A stretch of DNA of 64,000 nt from Kangiella sp. (GTDB lineage: Bacteria; Pseudomonadota; Gammaproteobacteria; Enterobacterales; Kangiellaceae), in assembly GCA_028284185.1 (NCBI GenBank), contig JANQSG010000024.1, positions 44,441 through 108,440 of the forward strand. Reading direction: 5' to 3'. Positions within the stretch are counted from its first letter, which is position 1, and each line of letters opens with the position of its first letter. The translations under genes were made by a program, and so were the position numbers. The notes beneath the pieces were generated by a model. The model made no database searches. It was not told where the DNA came from and was given only the letters and a program-made list of their open reading frames with translations. Below are positions 51,656 through 60,494 of the stretch, piece after piece.

Positions 51656-54220
51656 GTGAAATTCTATCAAATACTCTTATGGATTATTTTGTGTACACCG
51701 CTCATGCTGTGGGCGCAAGACAATGATATAAGTGATGATATTGATGCTATAGAGATTGCTTATGTTGACGAAAATTATTCACAAGCAAGCTCTTCTGAAC
51801 CCGCAGGTTATAAAAAGGTTTTTGTTGGATTAGAAGTCTCTGGTAAAGAGGTTGATTCTTTAGATATTATTCAGGTTAGCGATCAATATCTTCTTCCTAT
51901 TGCCCAAATTGCCCCTCATATACAAGCTGCTTACACTCTTCAAAAGCGACACTTGATCATTACGGTTCCCAGCGGGCAGGTTTCAATACCTTCAGCAAAA
52001 ACCTATGTCTTTGATAAACAGGTTTGGATTAGCCTGGATGAGTTGAATAAGCAGTTATTACTGAAAGGCATTTTTGAACAATCAAAGTTTTCCATTCAAT
52101 TATTTCCGCCATGGAATAACAAGCAGGTGGATAAGGTACAGAGTTCTGAAGGTTTGGAGGTAGATGTTAGGCCTGAGTCTTTCAGCATACGTCAAATTCA
52201 ATTCGCGCATGAAGTACGAACTGAAAATTCAAATGTTTTATCTGAGCGCTCAGAGTTTATTGCAAGCGGTGCTGCAGTTGATGGAACCTGGCATCTTGAA
52301 GCAGCAAAGAATGATCAACAAGACTGGCATTTGGATGATTATTTTTGGATAAAACGAGATGCTAATAGCCAATGGTTGTTTGGTAAACAGCAAGTTAGTC
52401 CATCCGTAGTGAGCCCTAGTGTAACCTTAACGGGAGCGCAATATTTTTATAGTAATACGGCTATTCCCTATGATTCTTATGAAGATATTAGTCAGTCAGG
52501 ATTTTTCAGGCAACTAGGTAATTCTATTCAAACTATTCGAGGCCAAGCTGCGCCAGGTTCCTTATTACAGCTATACGTTAATGGGCAGTTGCTTAAAGAG
52601 CAGTTTGCTCGTTTGGATGGCAGTTATGATTTTGGCAACGTACAAATGCCTTCGAGTTTGTTTAACGAAATTGAGGTCTGGGTGCTTGATTCGGTTAGTC
52701 GAGTATTGATCGAAAAACAAAATAAAACGCGTGCTAATTCGGAACACTTACTGGACCAAGGACAGATTGTTACCAGTATTGCTTTAGGTAAAAAAGGAAA
52801 CCTGTTGGACGAAAATTATCAGGATCAAGGTGAAGCAGGGATGTTGTTATATCGTTATGGAGCAAGCGATAAAATTACTATTGAAGCGGGGTATTTATTG
52901 GATGATTTATCAGTGGCCAGCGTCGGTATTGCAGCCGCTGTGGGGGAAAACTTCGTTAGTGCTAGCCGCTTTGCTTATCGTAATAATGCCCAGGCTGTCC
53001 AGTTTGAGCTTAATGGTTATGGTGAAAAGTGGCGCTTTAATAGCTATGCTCGACATGAAGAGGCGGGATATTTTGAGCAGTCATCAGAAGATAAAAATAC
53101 CGCAAATTTTAATTATTATTATTTAACCCAGCCTAATTTCAGATTGGAGTTGTACGGACGTTATCAAACTGGAACTCGTGAGATAAGTTTTATTAAGCCA
53201 GGATTTCATTATAGCCCAAGTTCAGCCTTAAGTTTTGGTTCAAGACCTGATTTTGAAGGGGACTATCGGCATGAACTGGTTTACCGACCAAGTCGAGATA
53301 AACGCTTGCGTTTAATTTCGCGTTCACAAGAAGATAGTGGCCGCTTTGATTGGAATATTAATGATAATGTCACGACCTATGCTTCAGCACGTCGTTATGA
53401 GCATGGTGACGATACACAAGAAGAATCCGTGAGTGAGCAAGCATTGGGCTTTTATTGGCGTCCCGATGATTGGGATAGTTACAGCTTTTTTCGTTTAGAA
53501 GCCAGACATTCAGATAAATATGATACCGGTGCTTATGCTGAGTTTCGTACTCGTATTTTTTCAGGTGTTTATTTTGATCTTAGAGTGCAAACCCATGATC
53601 CGGAGTTTGATGGGAAGCTATCGGCTTTTGCCCGGGTTTCTTTTGATTTTGCCCTGGCGGGTGGCCGCTTTATTCCTGCCAGAAATAGGACTTCATACAA
53701 TACCGATGGAACCATAGCAGGGCGTTTGATCACTGATAGCGGTGAGTGTGATATTGACAATATCAGCTTATTACTAAATGGTTTATCCTATAAGGTTCCT
53801 GTGCAAGGTTGTAATTTTTATCTGCAGCGGGTAACTCCTAAAATTTATCAGGTGGGATTGGATAGCGAATTTTTGCCCATTGAGTTAATTCCTCAAGCGG
53901 AAACTTATGTTGCTGAAGTTGCTCCAGCAGCGGTAACTCGAATTGATTTTGTATTGCGCTCTGAATACAGTGCTGCTGGTAAATTGCTTGATATTAATGG
54001 TCAAGCTTTAGCCAATGGTCGTGTGCTCTTGTTGAATTCAGAGCTGCAAGCATTGATGGAGACTCGCAGCGATCAGTTTGGTAATTATCGGGTGGATGGT
54101 TTGGCTAATGGTCAATATTGGGTGCAGCTTCTTGATGAAGAAGGAAACTTGTTAAAACAGCGCTCGTTTAAAGTTGATAATGACTTTTTATTTGGTATTG
54201 ATCTGAGTTTGCAGGAATAG
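51656..54220 (+). CDS. Usher-like outer-membrane protein with C-terminal carboxypeptidase-regulatory-like domain
   Basis: An 854-residue exported protein starting at GTG 51656, after the chaperone gene. Signal peptide about 1-20. A small N-terminal domain (about 50-160) is followed by a long beta-barrel-like region rich in aromatic strands (RFNSYARHEE, FRLELYGRYQTG, YSFFRLEARHSD). It is interrupted by a plug-like beta domain (PGSLLQLYVNGQLLKEQF, DGSYDFGNVQMP). The last 80 residues form a carboxypeptidase-regulatory-like domain (ANGRVLLLNSE, TRSDQFGNYRVDGL). This layout resembles divergent ushers, but the PapC/FimD signatures are not obvious. With the upstream chaperone and subunits it probably assembles a surface fibre. 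Confident as an outer-membrane protein, less as a true usher. Confidence 0.75.
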   Translation: MKFYQILLWIILCTPLMLWAQDNDISDDIDAIEIAYVDENYSQASSSEPAGYKKVFVGLEVSGKEVDSLDIIQVSDQYLLPIAQIAPHIQAAYTLQKRHLIITVPSGQVSIPSAKTYVFDKQVWISLDELNKQLLLKGIFEQSKFSIQLFPPWNNKQVDKVQSSEGLEVDVRPESFSIRQIQFAHEVRTENSNVLSERSEFIASGAAVDGTWHLEAAKNDQQDWHLDDYFWIKRDANSQWLFGKQQVSPSVVSPSVTLTGAQYFYSNTAIPYDSYEDISQSGFFRQLGNSIQTIRGQAAPGSLLQLYVNGQLLKEQFARLDGSYDFGNVQMPSSLFNEIEVWVLDSVSRVLIEKQNKTRANSEHLLDQGQIVTSIALGKKGNLLDENYQDQGEAGMLLYRYGASDKITIEAGYLLDDLSVASVGIAAAVGENFVSASRFAYRNNAQAVQFELNGYGEKWRFNSYARHEEAGYFEQSSEDKNTANFNYYYLTQPNFRLELYGRYQTGTREISFIKPGFHYSPSSALSFGSRPDFEGDYRHELVYRPSRDKRLRLISRSQEDSGRFDWNINDNVTTYASARRYEHGDDTQEESVSEQALGFYWRPDDWDSYSFFRLEARHSDKYDTGAYAEFRTRIFSGVYFDLRVQTHDPEFDGKLSAFARVSFDFALAGGRFIPARNRTSYNTDGTIAGRLITDSGECDIDNISLLLNGLSYKVPVQGCNFYLQRVTPKIYQVGLDSEFLPIELIPQAETYVAEVAPAAVTRIDFVLRSEYSAAGKLLDINGQALANGRVLLLNSELQALMETRSDQFGNYRVDGLANGQYWVQLLDEEGNLLKQRSFKVDNDFLFGIDLSLQE

Positions 54221-54228
54221 CCCTTATT

Positions 54229-54240
54229 CTATTCGAATAG
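54229..54240. promoter_or_regulatory. 12-bp palindrome upstream of rpmE
   Basis: CTATTCGAATAG is a perfect palindrome ending one base before the -35 of the rpmE promoter. It may be a regulator site (L31 genes are often zinc-controlled by Zur), though it does not clearly match the Zur consensus. Confidence 0.4.
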
Positions 54241-54241
54241 C

Positions 54242-54270
54242 TTGATCTTCTTGATATAGAGGCGTATGAT
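54242..54270 (+). promoter_or_regulatory. rpmE promoter
   Basis: TTGATC (54242-54247) and TATGAT (54265-54270) are 17 bases apart, the optimal spacing for sigma70, about 98 bases before the rpmE ATG. Confidence 0.7.
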
Positions 54271-54367
54271 CGCCGCTCGAATTTGAAAGTACTCGAATCG
54301 TGTTTGGCGTGGTTATGATTAATCAGCCATTGCCCAGATGGCGATTCATTGAATGAGAGCTAAGACT

Positions 54368-54580
54368 ATGAAACAAGATATTCATCCGAATTATAAAACT
54401 ATCAAAGCTACTTGTAGTTGCGGTAACGTGATTGAGGTTGGTTCAACAGGTAATGATTTAAGCTTGGACGTATGTTCAGCTTGTCACCCATTCTTCACTG
54501 GTAAGCAGAAAATGCTTGATACTGGTGGCCGTGTTGACCGTTTCCGTAAGCGTTTTGGTAGCCGTTCTTTAAATAAGTAG
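54368..54580 (+). CDS. rpmE: 50S ribosomal protein L31 (zinc-binding type)
   Basis: Ribosomal protein bL31. ATG 54368 (MKQDIHPNY) gives 70 residues, as in E. coli; an earlier in-frame ATG at 54353 is unlikely. The CxC motif in TCSCGN and CxxC in [12 protein letters not shown] make it the zinc-containing form. [13 protein letters not shown] is the family C-terminus. Such proteins can serve as zinc stores. A strong hairpin terminator follows. Confidence 0.96.
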   Translation: MKQDIHPNYKTIKATCSCGNVIEVGSTGNDLSLDVCSACHPFFTGKQKMLDTGGRVDRFRKRFGSRSLNK

Positions 54581-54614
54581 TTTAAAGAACTCTCTTAATA
54601 GAGATGGGAAAAAG

Positions 54615-54648
54615 AAAGGCGCTGCTCTTTAAGAGCAGCGCCTTTTTC
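54615..54648. terminator. Bidirectional terminator between rpmE and the XRE-2TM gene
   Basis: A long perfect stem (AAAGGCGCTGCTCTT with AAGAGCAGCGCCTTT) with a minimal loop, T-run on the plus strand and an A-run opposite. It can end transcripts from rpmE and from the convergent regulator gene. Confidence 0.95.
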
Positions 54649-54659
54649 ATTTCTGCTTC

Positions 54660-55187
54660 TTAAAGCTTTCTTCCCAGTCGCTTTTCGACTTGTTTCTTTT
54701 CCCATTTTGCTCCCAGATTAAAGAAACCAAATAAACTAATAGCATGTCCAGCCAGACCTAACCCCCATCCAATAAGGGGATAGACAAACCAGTAATGATT
54801 GGGTGTATTAATCAGGTTCAGACTGATTAAGAACAACATAATAATTAAAAACATGGCTATGTGTATATACAAGCCTTTTAACTCTTTTACATATTCTAGT
54901 GCATTCGCCTCTTCATAATTAAGTTGGGTTTCTGGTTCCATAAATAATTCCTTATCGATATTAGATATCATCGAGGGGGACGATGATATCTCTTTGGTGT
55001 TAAGTAGATAGTGCTGAGTAAGATCAGCTACGTCGATTTCAAACACTGAAGCCAAAGATTTTAAAGTTTCATAGCCAACACTTTCACCGCCCTCAATTCT
55101 TTGAATGGTTCTAGTGCTTAAACCGCTTAATGTAGCCAGTTGTTCCTGAGACCAGCTTTTCTGCAATCGTAACTTTTTAACTAACAT
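54660..55187 (-). CDS. XRE-family regulator with 2TM domain (paralogue 1)
   Basis: A 175-residue protein with an N-terminal Cro/C1-type helix-turn-helix (about 5-60, RLQKSWSQEQLATLSGLSTRTIQRIE) and a C-terminal 2TM domain (about 95-175). The 2TM domain has two membrane helices and ends in KWEKKQVEKRLGRKL. Such membrane-tethered regulators are thought to sense envelope state or control their own operon. It is a close paralogue of the next gene upstream; the linker differs by an insertion (about 65-85). Confidence 0.85.
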   Translation of the reverse strand: MLVKKLRLQKSWSQEQLATLSGLSTRTIQRIEGGESVGYETLKSLASVFEIDVADLTQHYLLNTKEISSSPSMISNIDKELFMEPETQLNYEEANALEYVKELKGLYIHIAMFLIIMLFLISLNLINTPNHYWFVYPLIGWGLGLAGHAISLFGFFNLGAKWEKKQVEKRLGRKL

Positions 55188-55346
55188 CTTTATTGAGGCT
55201 TAGTATCTGTAGGAATTAATTTTGAAGAAATAATAACACAGCAACCACGCCAAATAAGCGAAAATATAGTGACAGCTCAATAAAATCAATCAGATAGATA
55301 ATATTTTGTCGTTGCTTTGTCGTCTTGAATTGATAGTAAACAGTGG

Positions 55347-55838
55347 TTAGAGCTTTCTACCTAGACGTTTTTCAATTTGCTTTTTTTCCCATTCAGCGCC
55401 AAATAAACCAGAACCACCGAATACGGCAATGGCATGCGCACCAAGCCCAATTCCCCACCCCATAATTGGCCACCAAAACCAATGATATTGTGGACTAGTT
55501 AGTAAATTTAGCCCTATTAAGAATGGAATGATTAGTAAGAAAACCGCTATGTGCATATAGAACCCTTTGAGTTCTTTCACTTCTTCAATGGCTTTGGCTT
55601 CTTCGTAGGTTAATTGAGTATCAGCTTTCATCATAGGTTCCTCTTTGCTTTCAATCAGGTAATGATCGGTGAGATCGGCAACATTGATTTCAAACACAGC
55701 AGCTAAAGATTTTAAGGTTTCCAGGCTGGCATTTTCACCACGCTCAAGGCGTTGAATGGTGCGAGCGCTAAGGCCACTTAAGTCAGCTAATTGTTCTTGT
55801 GACCAACCTTTTTGTAAGCGTAATTTTTTGATTAACAT
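55347..55838 (-). CDS. XRE-family regulator with 2TM domain (paralogue 2)
   Basis: A 163-residue protein of the same design: helix-turn-helix (RLQKGWSQEQLADLSGLSARTIQRLE), a linker, and a C-terminal 2TM domain ending EWEKKQIEKRLGRKL. The shared C-terminal end and parallel layout show a tandem duplication with the gene at 54660-55187. The gap of about 160 bases has an independent promoter region for the first copy. The target genes are not known. Confidence 0.85.
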   Translation of the reverse strand: MLIKKLRLQKGWSQEQLADLSGLSARTIQRLERGENASLETLKSLAAVFEINVADLTDHYLIESKEEPMMKADTQLTYEEAKAIEEVKELKGFYMHIAVFLLIIPFLIGLNLLTSPQYHWFWWPIMGWGIGLGAHAIAVFGGSGLFGAEWEKKQIEKRLGRKL

Positions 55839-55996
55839 AATCTTTGATGCTTATTGTTTGATAGGACCTATTGTGGAAAATAATTATGCCATAAACCACG
55901 TCAGCAAGACGAAAGTTAGTTGACAATGAAGTCACATATCTTATAAATCAATGAGTTATGGTGCTTAGTGACGACCTTAAGTCGGGTAAATGGCGC

Positions 55997-56332
55997 CTAA
56001 TAAGGGCAGCTACTGACGCGAATTATCTCCTGCCCATTATTTGATGTGTTTGCGAAAGACTCATAGTGAGTTTTTATTTTATCATTATTTTCAGTGACAA
56101 ATAAGTATCTATTTGAGGTACTTTGATCTTTAAAAAACACACGATAGCAGCGAGTGTATATTTTGCAATCAGCACTGTCAGTTATATCAATAATTTCACT
56201 AAAATCACTTTTAGTCCAATTACACCCATATAATTCATTTGCAGAAATAGTGATAGATTCAAGAAAGTCATCAGCTTGATAGTGATTGCAGGAAACAATC
56301 AGTAAAATAGTGGTAAATAGTAATTTACGCAT
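55997..56332 (-). CDS. Small lipoprotein, unknown function
   Basis: A 111-residue predicted lipoprotein: a short signal peptide ends in IVSC with Cys15. The mature part is polar with five further cysteines (GCNW, DCKIYTRCYR, SSCPY), suggesting disulfides in the periplasm. No family is recognised. It overlaps the end of anmK by eight bases on the same strand, so it is probably translated from the anmK transcript. Confidence 0.68.
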   Translation of the reverse strand: MRKLLFTTILLIVSCNHYQADDFLESITISANELYGCNWTKSDFSEIIDITDSADCKIYTRCYRVFFKDQSTSNRYLFVTENNDKIKTHYESFANTSNNGQEIIRVSSCPY

Positions 56333-57422
56333 AATAGATAGCGCCTAAAATTGTCTCTTGCGAAGCACCAGTGACACTGGAAAGGTTGCCAGTTTGCTGA
56401 TTTATGGTGCGATAGGCTAGCCAAGCGAAAGTCATGGCTTCAACCCAATCAGGATCGATTCCCAGTTCAAAGCTGGATTGCACACTAAATTCAGGAATAA
56501 GCACATTGATTCGCTCAACCAAAAAAGCATTATGAGCGCCACCACCACATAAATAGATGGCACCTTTTGTAAGATGGTTATCAATAGCATCAGATAAGGA
56601 ATGAGCGGTTAGTTCCAGTAGGGTTCGTTGTACATCTTGTGGCTGATATTGCTCAGGTTCAAACTGCGCTAACCATTCAAGATTGAAGTATTCGCGGCCA
56701 GTGCTTTTCGGTGCTAGTTCAGCAAAATAAGGATCGGCTAACATTTGCCCAAGCAATTCAGGAATTAAATCACCAGACTTAGCCCAATTACCGTCAAGAT
56801 CGAAATCTTTATCTTGATGCTGCTTGATCCAGCAATCCATTAGGGTATTAGCTGGGCCAGTATCATAACCAATGACTTCCTTATCTTTAGCCAGTACGCT
56901 GATATTGGCAATACCACCTAAGTTCACAATAACTCGATCTTCTTTATCTGAGCTCATCACTATTTGATGAAAGGCCGGTACTAATGGTGCGCCCTGGCCA
57001 CCATAGGCCATGTCGCGGCGTCTAAAGTCGGCAACCGTAGTAATATCAGTATTTGCTACAATAATATTGGCATCGCCTATTTGCAGGCTAAATGCTTGCT
57101 GGTGATTGGGAATATGGCGAATGGTTTGGCCGTGAGAACCGATAGCTGTTATTTGATCGGCCGTCATATAGGCTTTATCCAACAGGGCATCTACCGCTTG
57201 TGATAATAGCTGGCCTAATTCCACGTCCAAAAAGCCCATCATTTCAATCGGATCGTCAGCATACTGTCCGCTAGCAATTTGATGGATTTTTTGCTGGATT
57301 TGCCTGGGAATCGGAAAACAAAGCGATTCCACTAAGGTTATGGTGGAAGGTTCGATCTGGCACAATACCGTATCGATACCATCGACACTGGTGCCAGAAA
57401 TAAGTCCTATGTAATAGGCCAT
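56325..57422 (-). CDS. anmK: Anhydro-N-acetylmuramic acid kinase
   Basis: AnmK phosphorylates and opens 1,6-anhydro-MurNAc in peptidoglycan recycling. The 365-residue product has the N-terminal SGTSVDGIDTVLC, AIGSHGQTIRH, DFRRRDMAYGGQGAPLVPAFH and NLGGIANIS motifs. It lies beside mepM and tyrS in an order common among gammaproteobacteria. The stop overlaps the next small gene. Confidence 0.96.
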   Translation of the reverse strand: MAYYIGLISGTSVDGIDTVLCQIEPSTITLVESLCFPIPRQIQQKIHQIASGQYADDPIEMMGFLDVELGQLLSQAVDALLDKAYMTADQITAIGSHGQTIRHIPNHQQAFSLQIGDANIIVANTDITTVADFRRRDMAYGGQGAPLVPAFHQIVMSSDKEDRVIVNLGGIANISVLAKDKEVIGYDTGPANTLMDCWIKQHQDKDFDLDGNWAKSGDLIPELLGQMLADPYFAELAPKSTGREYFNLEWLAQFEPEQYQPQDVQRTLLELTAHSLSDAIDNHLTKGAIYLCGGGAHNAFLVERINVLIPEFSVQSSFELGIDPDWVEAMTFAWLAYRTINQQTGNLSSVTGASQETILGAIYYA

Positions 57423-57442
57423 TGCCTGCCTTAAACGCTAAA

Positions 57443-58891
57443 TTATTGTTTCAATTTAGTGCTTTCTGGATTGAGATTCAAGCGGGCAAAATGTTCAATA
57501 CGCTGAATTTCAAGTTGCGCTAATAGATCTTTGGTTTGATCTTTAAAACGAGACAGTTCTTCTTTGCGCACGGGTGCGGCGTGTGGCAATTTTACGGTTC
57601 TTGGATTGCGGTGTACGCCATTGACCACAAATTCATAGTGTAAGTGCGGTGCTTGTGACATACCTGTATTGCCTACATAGCCGATGATTTGACCTTGCTT
57701 GACGCGTTCACCTTTTTTCACGCGACGTTTGGAAAAGTGCAGGTACTTGGTCATGATATTGTTGCCGTGTTGCACAAATACATGATGACCGTTGTATTTA
57801 TCGTAAGTGGAGCGGATCACGCGGCCATCACCAGAAGCTCGTACCGGAGTACCAGTAGCTGCCCGATAATCAACCCCACGATGAGGTTTAACACGCTTTT
57901 GGATCGGATGAAAACGTTTGGGATTAAAGTTTGAGCTAACGTAGTTAAACTTCAAAGGCGCGCGTAAAAAAGATTTGCGTAAAGCTTTGCCTTCCGGTGT
58001 GTAATAAGCGGTGCGGCCTTTGCTGTCGGTATATTGAACCGCAGCGAAATGGTCACCCTGGTTTACAAATTCGGCCGATAAAATATCACCATAACCGACT
58101 TTTTCACCAGCAATAAATTTTTCCTGATAAAGTACTGAAAAAGCATCACCTTTGCGAATATCCAGCGCAAAATCAATGTCATATTCGAAAACCCCCGCCA
58201 ATTCCATAATCACACCATCAGGCAAACCAGCGGCAATTCCTGCATTATAGAAACTGGAATCGATGGTGGCGGTGGCAAAACGCTGCTGGAAGCTGATTTC
58301 CTTTTGTTCAGTACGAACCTCAAAAGATTTATCAGCAATTTTGTCAATGATCAGAGTCTCGCTCAAGCTATAGGGATAACGCAAACTTTGGAAGTCTTCC
58401 TGCTGTTCAATCTTGGCAAATTCGATGGTGTCACCTGGGCGGATTTTCTTTAAAATTTTAATGTCATCGCCGCCTTGCATCAGATAATGCAAATCGGAAG
58501 CACTATATCCTTGATCTTGAAAAATTTTGGCTAAAGTATCGCCCTTTTTAACCTCGATAGACTGCCACTCAATTTGTGGTTCTTGAGGTTCAGGAAGTAG
58601 ATTTTGCGTAGTCGTTAATTCTTTTACTGACGTTTCTGCCAATTCCAGTGGCAAGGCTTCAGTTGCCCCTGCAGTTTCAGAATTGACTTGGCTAAATAAA
58701 GCTAAAGACTCGACCACTGGAGTTTCAGGTTGGGAATTCGAGCCTGTAAAAAACACACCATTGAAATAACTGAAGATTGCAATCAGTGAAATTGCACCTA
58801 GAGTAGATAGGAATAAAGGTTTTTTTGAACGTTTTTTGTCTGAAAAAAGATTTTTTCTTTTGTCAAAGCTTTTGAAGTCTTTATTAATCAT
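57443..58891 (-). CDS. mepM: Murein DD-endopeptidase, M23 family (MepM-like)
   Basis: MepM-type enzymes cut peptide crosslinks so the sacculus can grow. The 482-residue protein has a basic cytoplasmic N-terminus, one membrane anchor (about 26-46), an OapA/LysM-like domain (about 110-160, VKKGDTLAKIFQDQGYS), a linker domain, and a C-terminal M23 domain. The metal ligands are intact: PHRGVDYRA (His and Asp) and HLHYEF (HxH). It is thus an active peptidase, unlike EnvC in this window. It lies just upstream of anmK. Confidence 0.93.
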   Translation of the reverse strand: MINKDFKSFDKRKNLFSDKKRSKKPLFLSTLGAISLIAIFSYFNGVFFTGSNSQPETPVVESLALFSQVNSETAGATEALPLELAETSVKELTTTQNLLPEPQEPQIEWQSIEVKKGDTLAKIFQDQGYSASDLHYLMQGGDDIKILKKIRPGDTIEFAKIEQQEDFQSLRYPYSLSETLIIDKIADKSFEVRTEQKEISFQQRFATATIDSSFYNAGIAAGLPDGVIMELAGVFEYDIDFALDIRKGDAFSVLYQEKFIAGEKVGYGDILSAEFVNQGDHFAAVQYTDSKGRTAYYTPEGKALRKSFLRAPLKFNYVSSNFNPKRFHPIQKRVKPHRGVDYRAATGTPVRASGDGRVIRSTYDKYNGHHVFVQHGNNIMTKYLHFSKRRVKKGERVKQGQIIGYVGNTGMSQAPHLHYEFVVNGVHRNPRTVKLPHAAPVRKEELSRFKDQTKDLLAQLEIQRIEHFARLNLNPESTKLKQ

Positions 58892-59261
58892 CAGTTGTCT
58901 ATGCCAGCCAATATTGGCGATTGTCAGAGGTTGTCAACATTTTATACATTTGCTTTCAGCGCAGTAACCATACCCATTGTAGGGAAATTGATCAATGCTA
59001 AAATGGCTCTAAAACGTTTGTTTTAAGCTATTTTCTCACAAAATGTGAAAAACTAGATGTTTTATAGCCTTATTTGCCATTAAATTCTAGTATTTAAACC
59101 GATTATTTCGTTGCATCCTGCGCTAAATCCTATATCCTTGCCCATTATCCAAAAGTGTGATTAAAGGCACTATTGAAGCTGTTTTGTAGGACTGAACAAG
59201 CATTAAAAAGTAAAGCACAAAAGTGTGAAAGCTATCAAAAAAATCATGAATTGAGGCAAGA
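58892..59261. promoter_or_regulatory. Divergent regulatory gap between mepM and tyrS
   Basis: This 370-base AT-rich gap separates two divergent genes and must carry promoters for both. A short inverted repeat TCACA/TGTGA (about 59036-59048) is the only element I can see. No coding potential, tRNA or T-box-like structure is visible. A GAGG ribosome site precedes tyrS. Confidence 0.4.
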
Positions 59262-60458
59262 ATGACCGAATTTAAAAAAGCATTGGCGGAAATTAAGCGT
59301 GGCGCTGATGAAATTTTAGTAGAAGAAGAGTTGATCAAGCGTCTTAAAAGCGGCAAGAAGATGCGTATTAAGGCAGGTTTTGATCCTACGGCACCGGATC
59401 TGCATTTAGGTCATACCGTATTGCTCAATAAAATGCGTCAATTTCAGCAATTGGGGCATGAAGTGGTATTTCTGATTGGTGATTTTACTGGCTTGATTGG
59501 TGATCCAACGGGCAAAAATGTAACTCGTAAACCATTAACTAAAAAAGATATTTTGGCCAATGCAGAAACCTATAAAGAACAGGTTTTTAAAATTCTCGAT
59601 CCTGAAAAGACGGTGGTGGAATTTAATTCCAAGTGGATGGATGAGTTGGGTGCAGCGGGCATGATCAAGTTGACTTCGCTTTCCACCGTCGCTCGTATGC
59701 TTGAGCGTGATGATTTTAAAAAGCGCTACGCCAATGAACAGCCGATTGCCATTCATGAATTTATCTACCCATTGGCACAAGGCTATGATTCAGTGGCACT
59801 TGAGTGCGACGTGGAATTAGGCGGCACTGACCAGCGCTTTAATTTGTTAATGGGGCGTGAGCTACAAAAGCACTATGGGCAAAAGCCGCAAGTGGTTCTG
59901 ATGATGCCATTGCTGGAAGGTTTGGATGGCGAAAAGAAAATGTCCAAATCTTTAGATAATTATGTAGGTATTACTGAAGCGCCTGGAGTCATGTATCAAA
60001 AACTCTTGTCCATTCCTGATTCCTTGATGTGGCGTTATTTTGATTTATTGTCTTTTAAACCGCTGGAAGAAATCGAGCAACTGAAAGCGGACGTAGAAAA
60101 TGGTGCTAACCCACGCGATATTAAAATCTTATTGGCCAAAGAAATTATTGAACGTTTTCATGGAAGTGAGGCCGCTGAAAATGCCCATAAAGGTGCTGGC
60201 AACTTAATTGTTGAAGGTGAGGTGCCAGATGGTACACCGGAAGTGGAGGTTTCCCTAGAAGGTGCTGAACAATTCCCGATAGGTGCCATCATCAACCGAG
60301 CAGGCCTAGCGATGAACGGTGCTCAGGCCAAAGATATGTTGAAAAATGGTCGGGTCAAAGTGGATTGGCAAGTGGTGGAGCCATCACTAATGTTAGGCCC
60401 GGGCAAGTACCTCATACAAGCCGGCAAAAAGAAAATTGCTTTTGTAGAATTGAAATAA
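59262..60458 (+). CDS. tyrS: Tyrosyl-tRNA synthetase
   Basis: Class I synthetase that charges tRNA-Tyr. The 398-residue product has the HIGH-type motif HLGHT, the substrate segment [22 protein letters not shown], the KMSKS motif ([10 protein letters not shown]) and a C-terminal S4 RNA-binding domain (about 335-398). It is of the shorter TyrZ/TyrS2 subtype. Position next to mepM-anmK and upstream of an rRNA operon is conserved in gammaproteobacteria, here with three accessory genes inserted before the rRNA. Confidence 0.97.
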   Translation: MTEFKKALAEIKRGADEILVEEELIKRLKSGKKMRIKAGFDPTAPDLHLGHTVLLNKMRQFQQLGHEVVFLIGDFTGLIGDPTGKNVTRKPLTKKDILANAETYKEQVFKILDPEKTVVEFNSKWMDELGAAGMIKLTSLSTVARMLERDDFKKRYANEQPIAIHEFIYPLAQGYDSVALECDVELGGTDQRFNLLMGRELQKHYGQKPQVVLMMPLLEGLDGEKKMSKSLDNYVGITEAPGVMYQKLLSIPDSLMWRYFDLLSFKPLEEIEQLKADVENGANPRDIKILLAKEIIERFHGSEAAENAHKGAGNLIVEGEVPDGTPEVEVSLEGAEQFPIGAIINRAGLAMNGAQAKDMLKNGRVKVDWQVVEPSLMLGPGKYLIQAGKKKIAFVELK

Positions 60459-60494
60459 CATTGCTTCTGTTAAGACTTTAGAGGTTTATATTCG

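Noticed and set aside
58892..59261. T-box or leader peptide before tyrS
   Set aside because: No T-box motif or short Tyr-rich open frame is visible, and such control of tyrS is not expected in this group.
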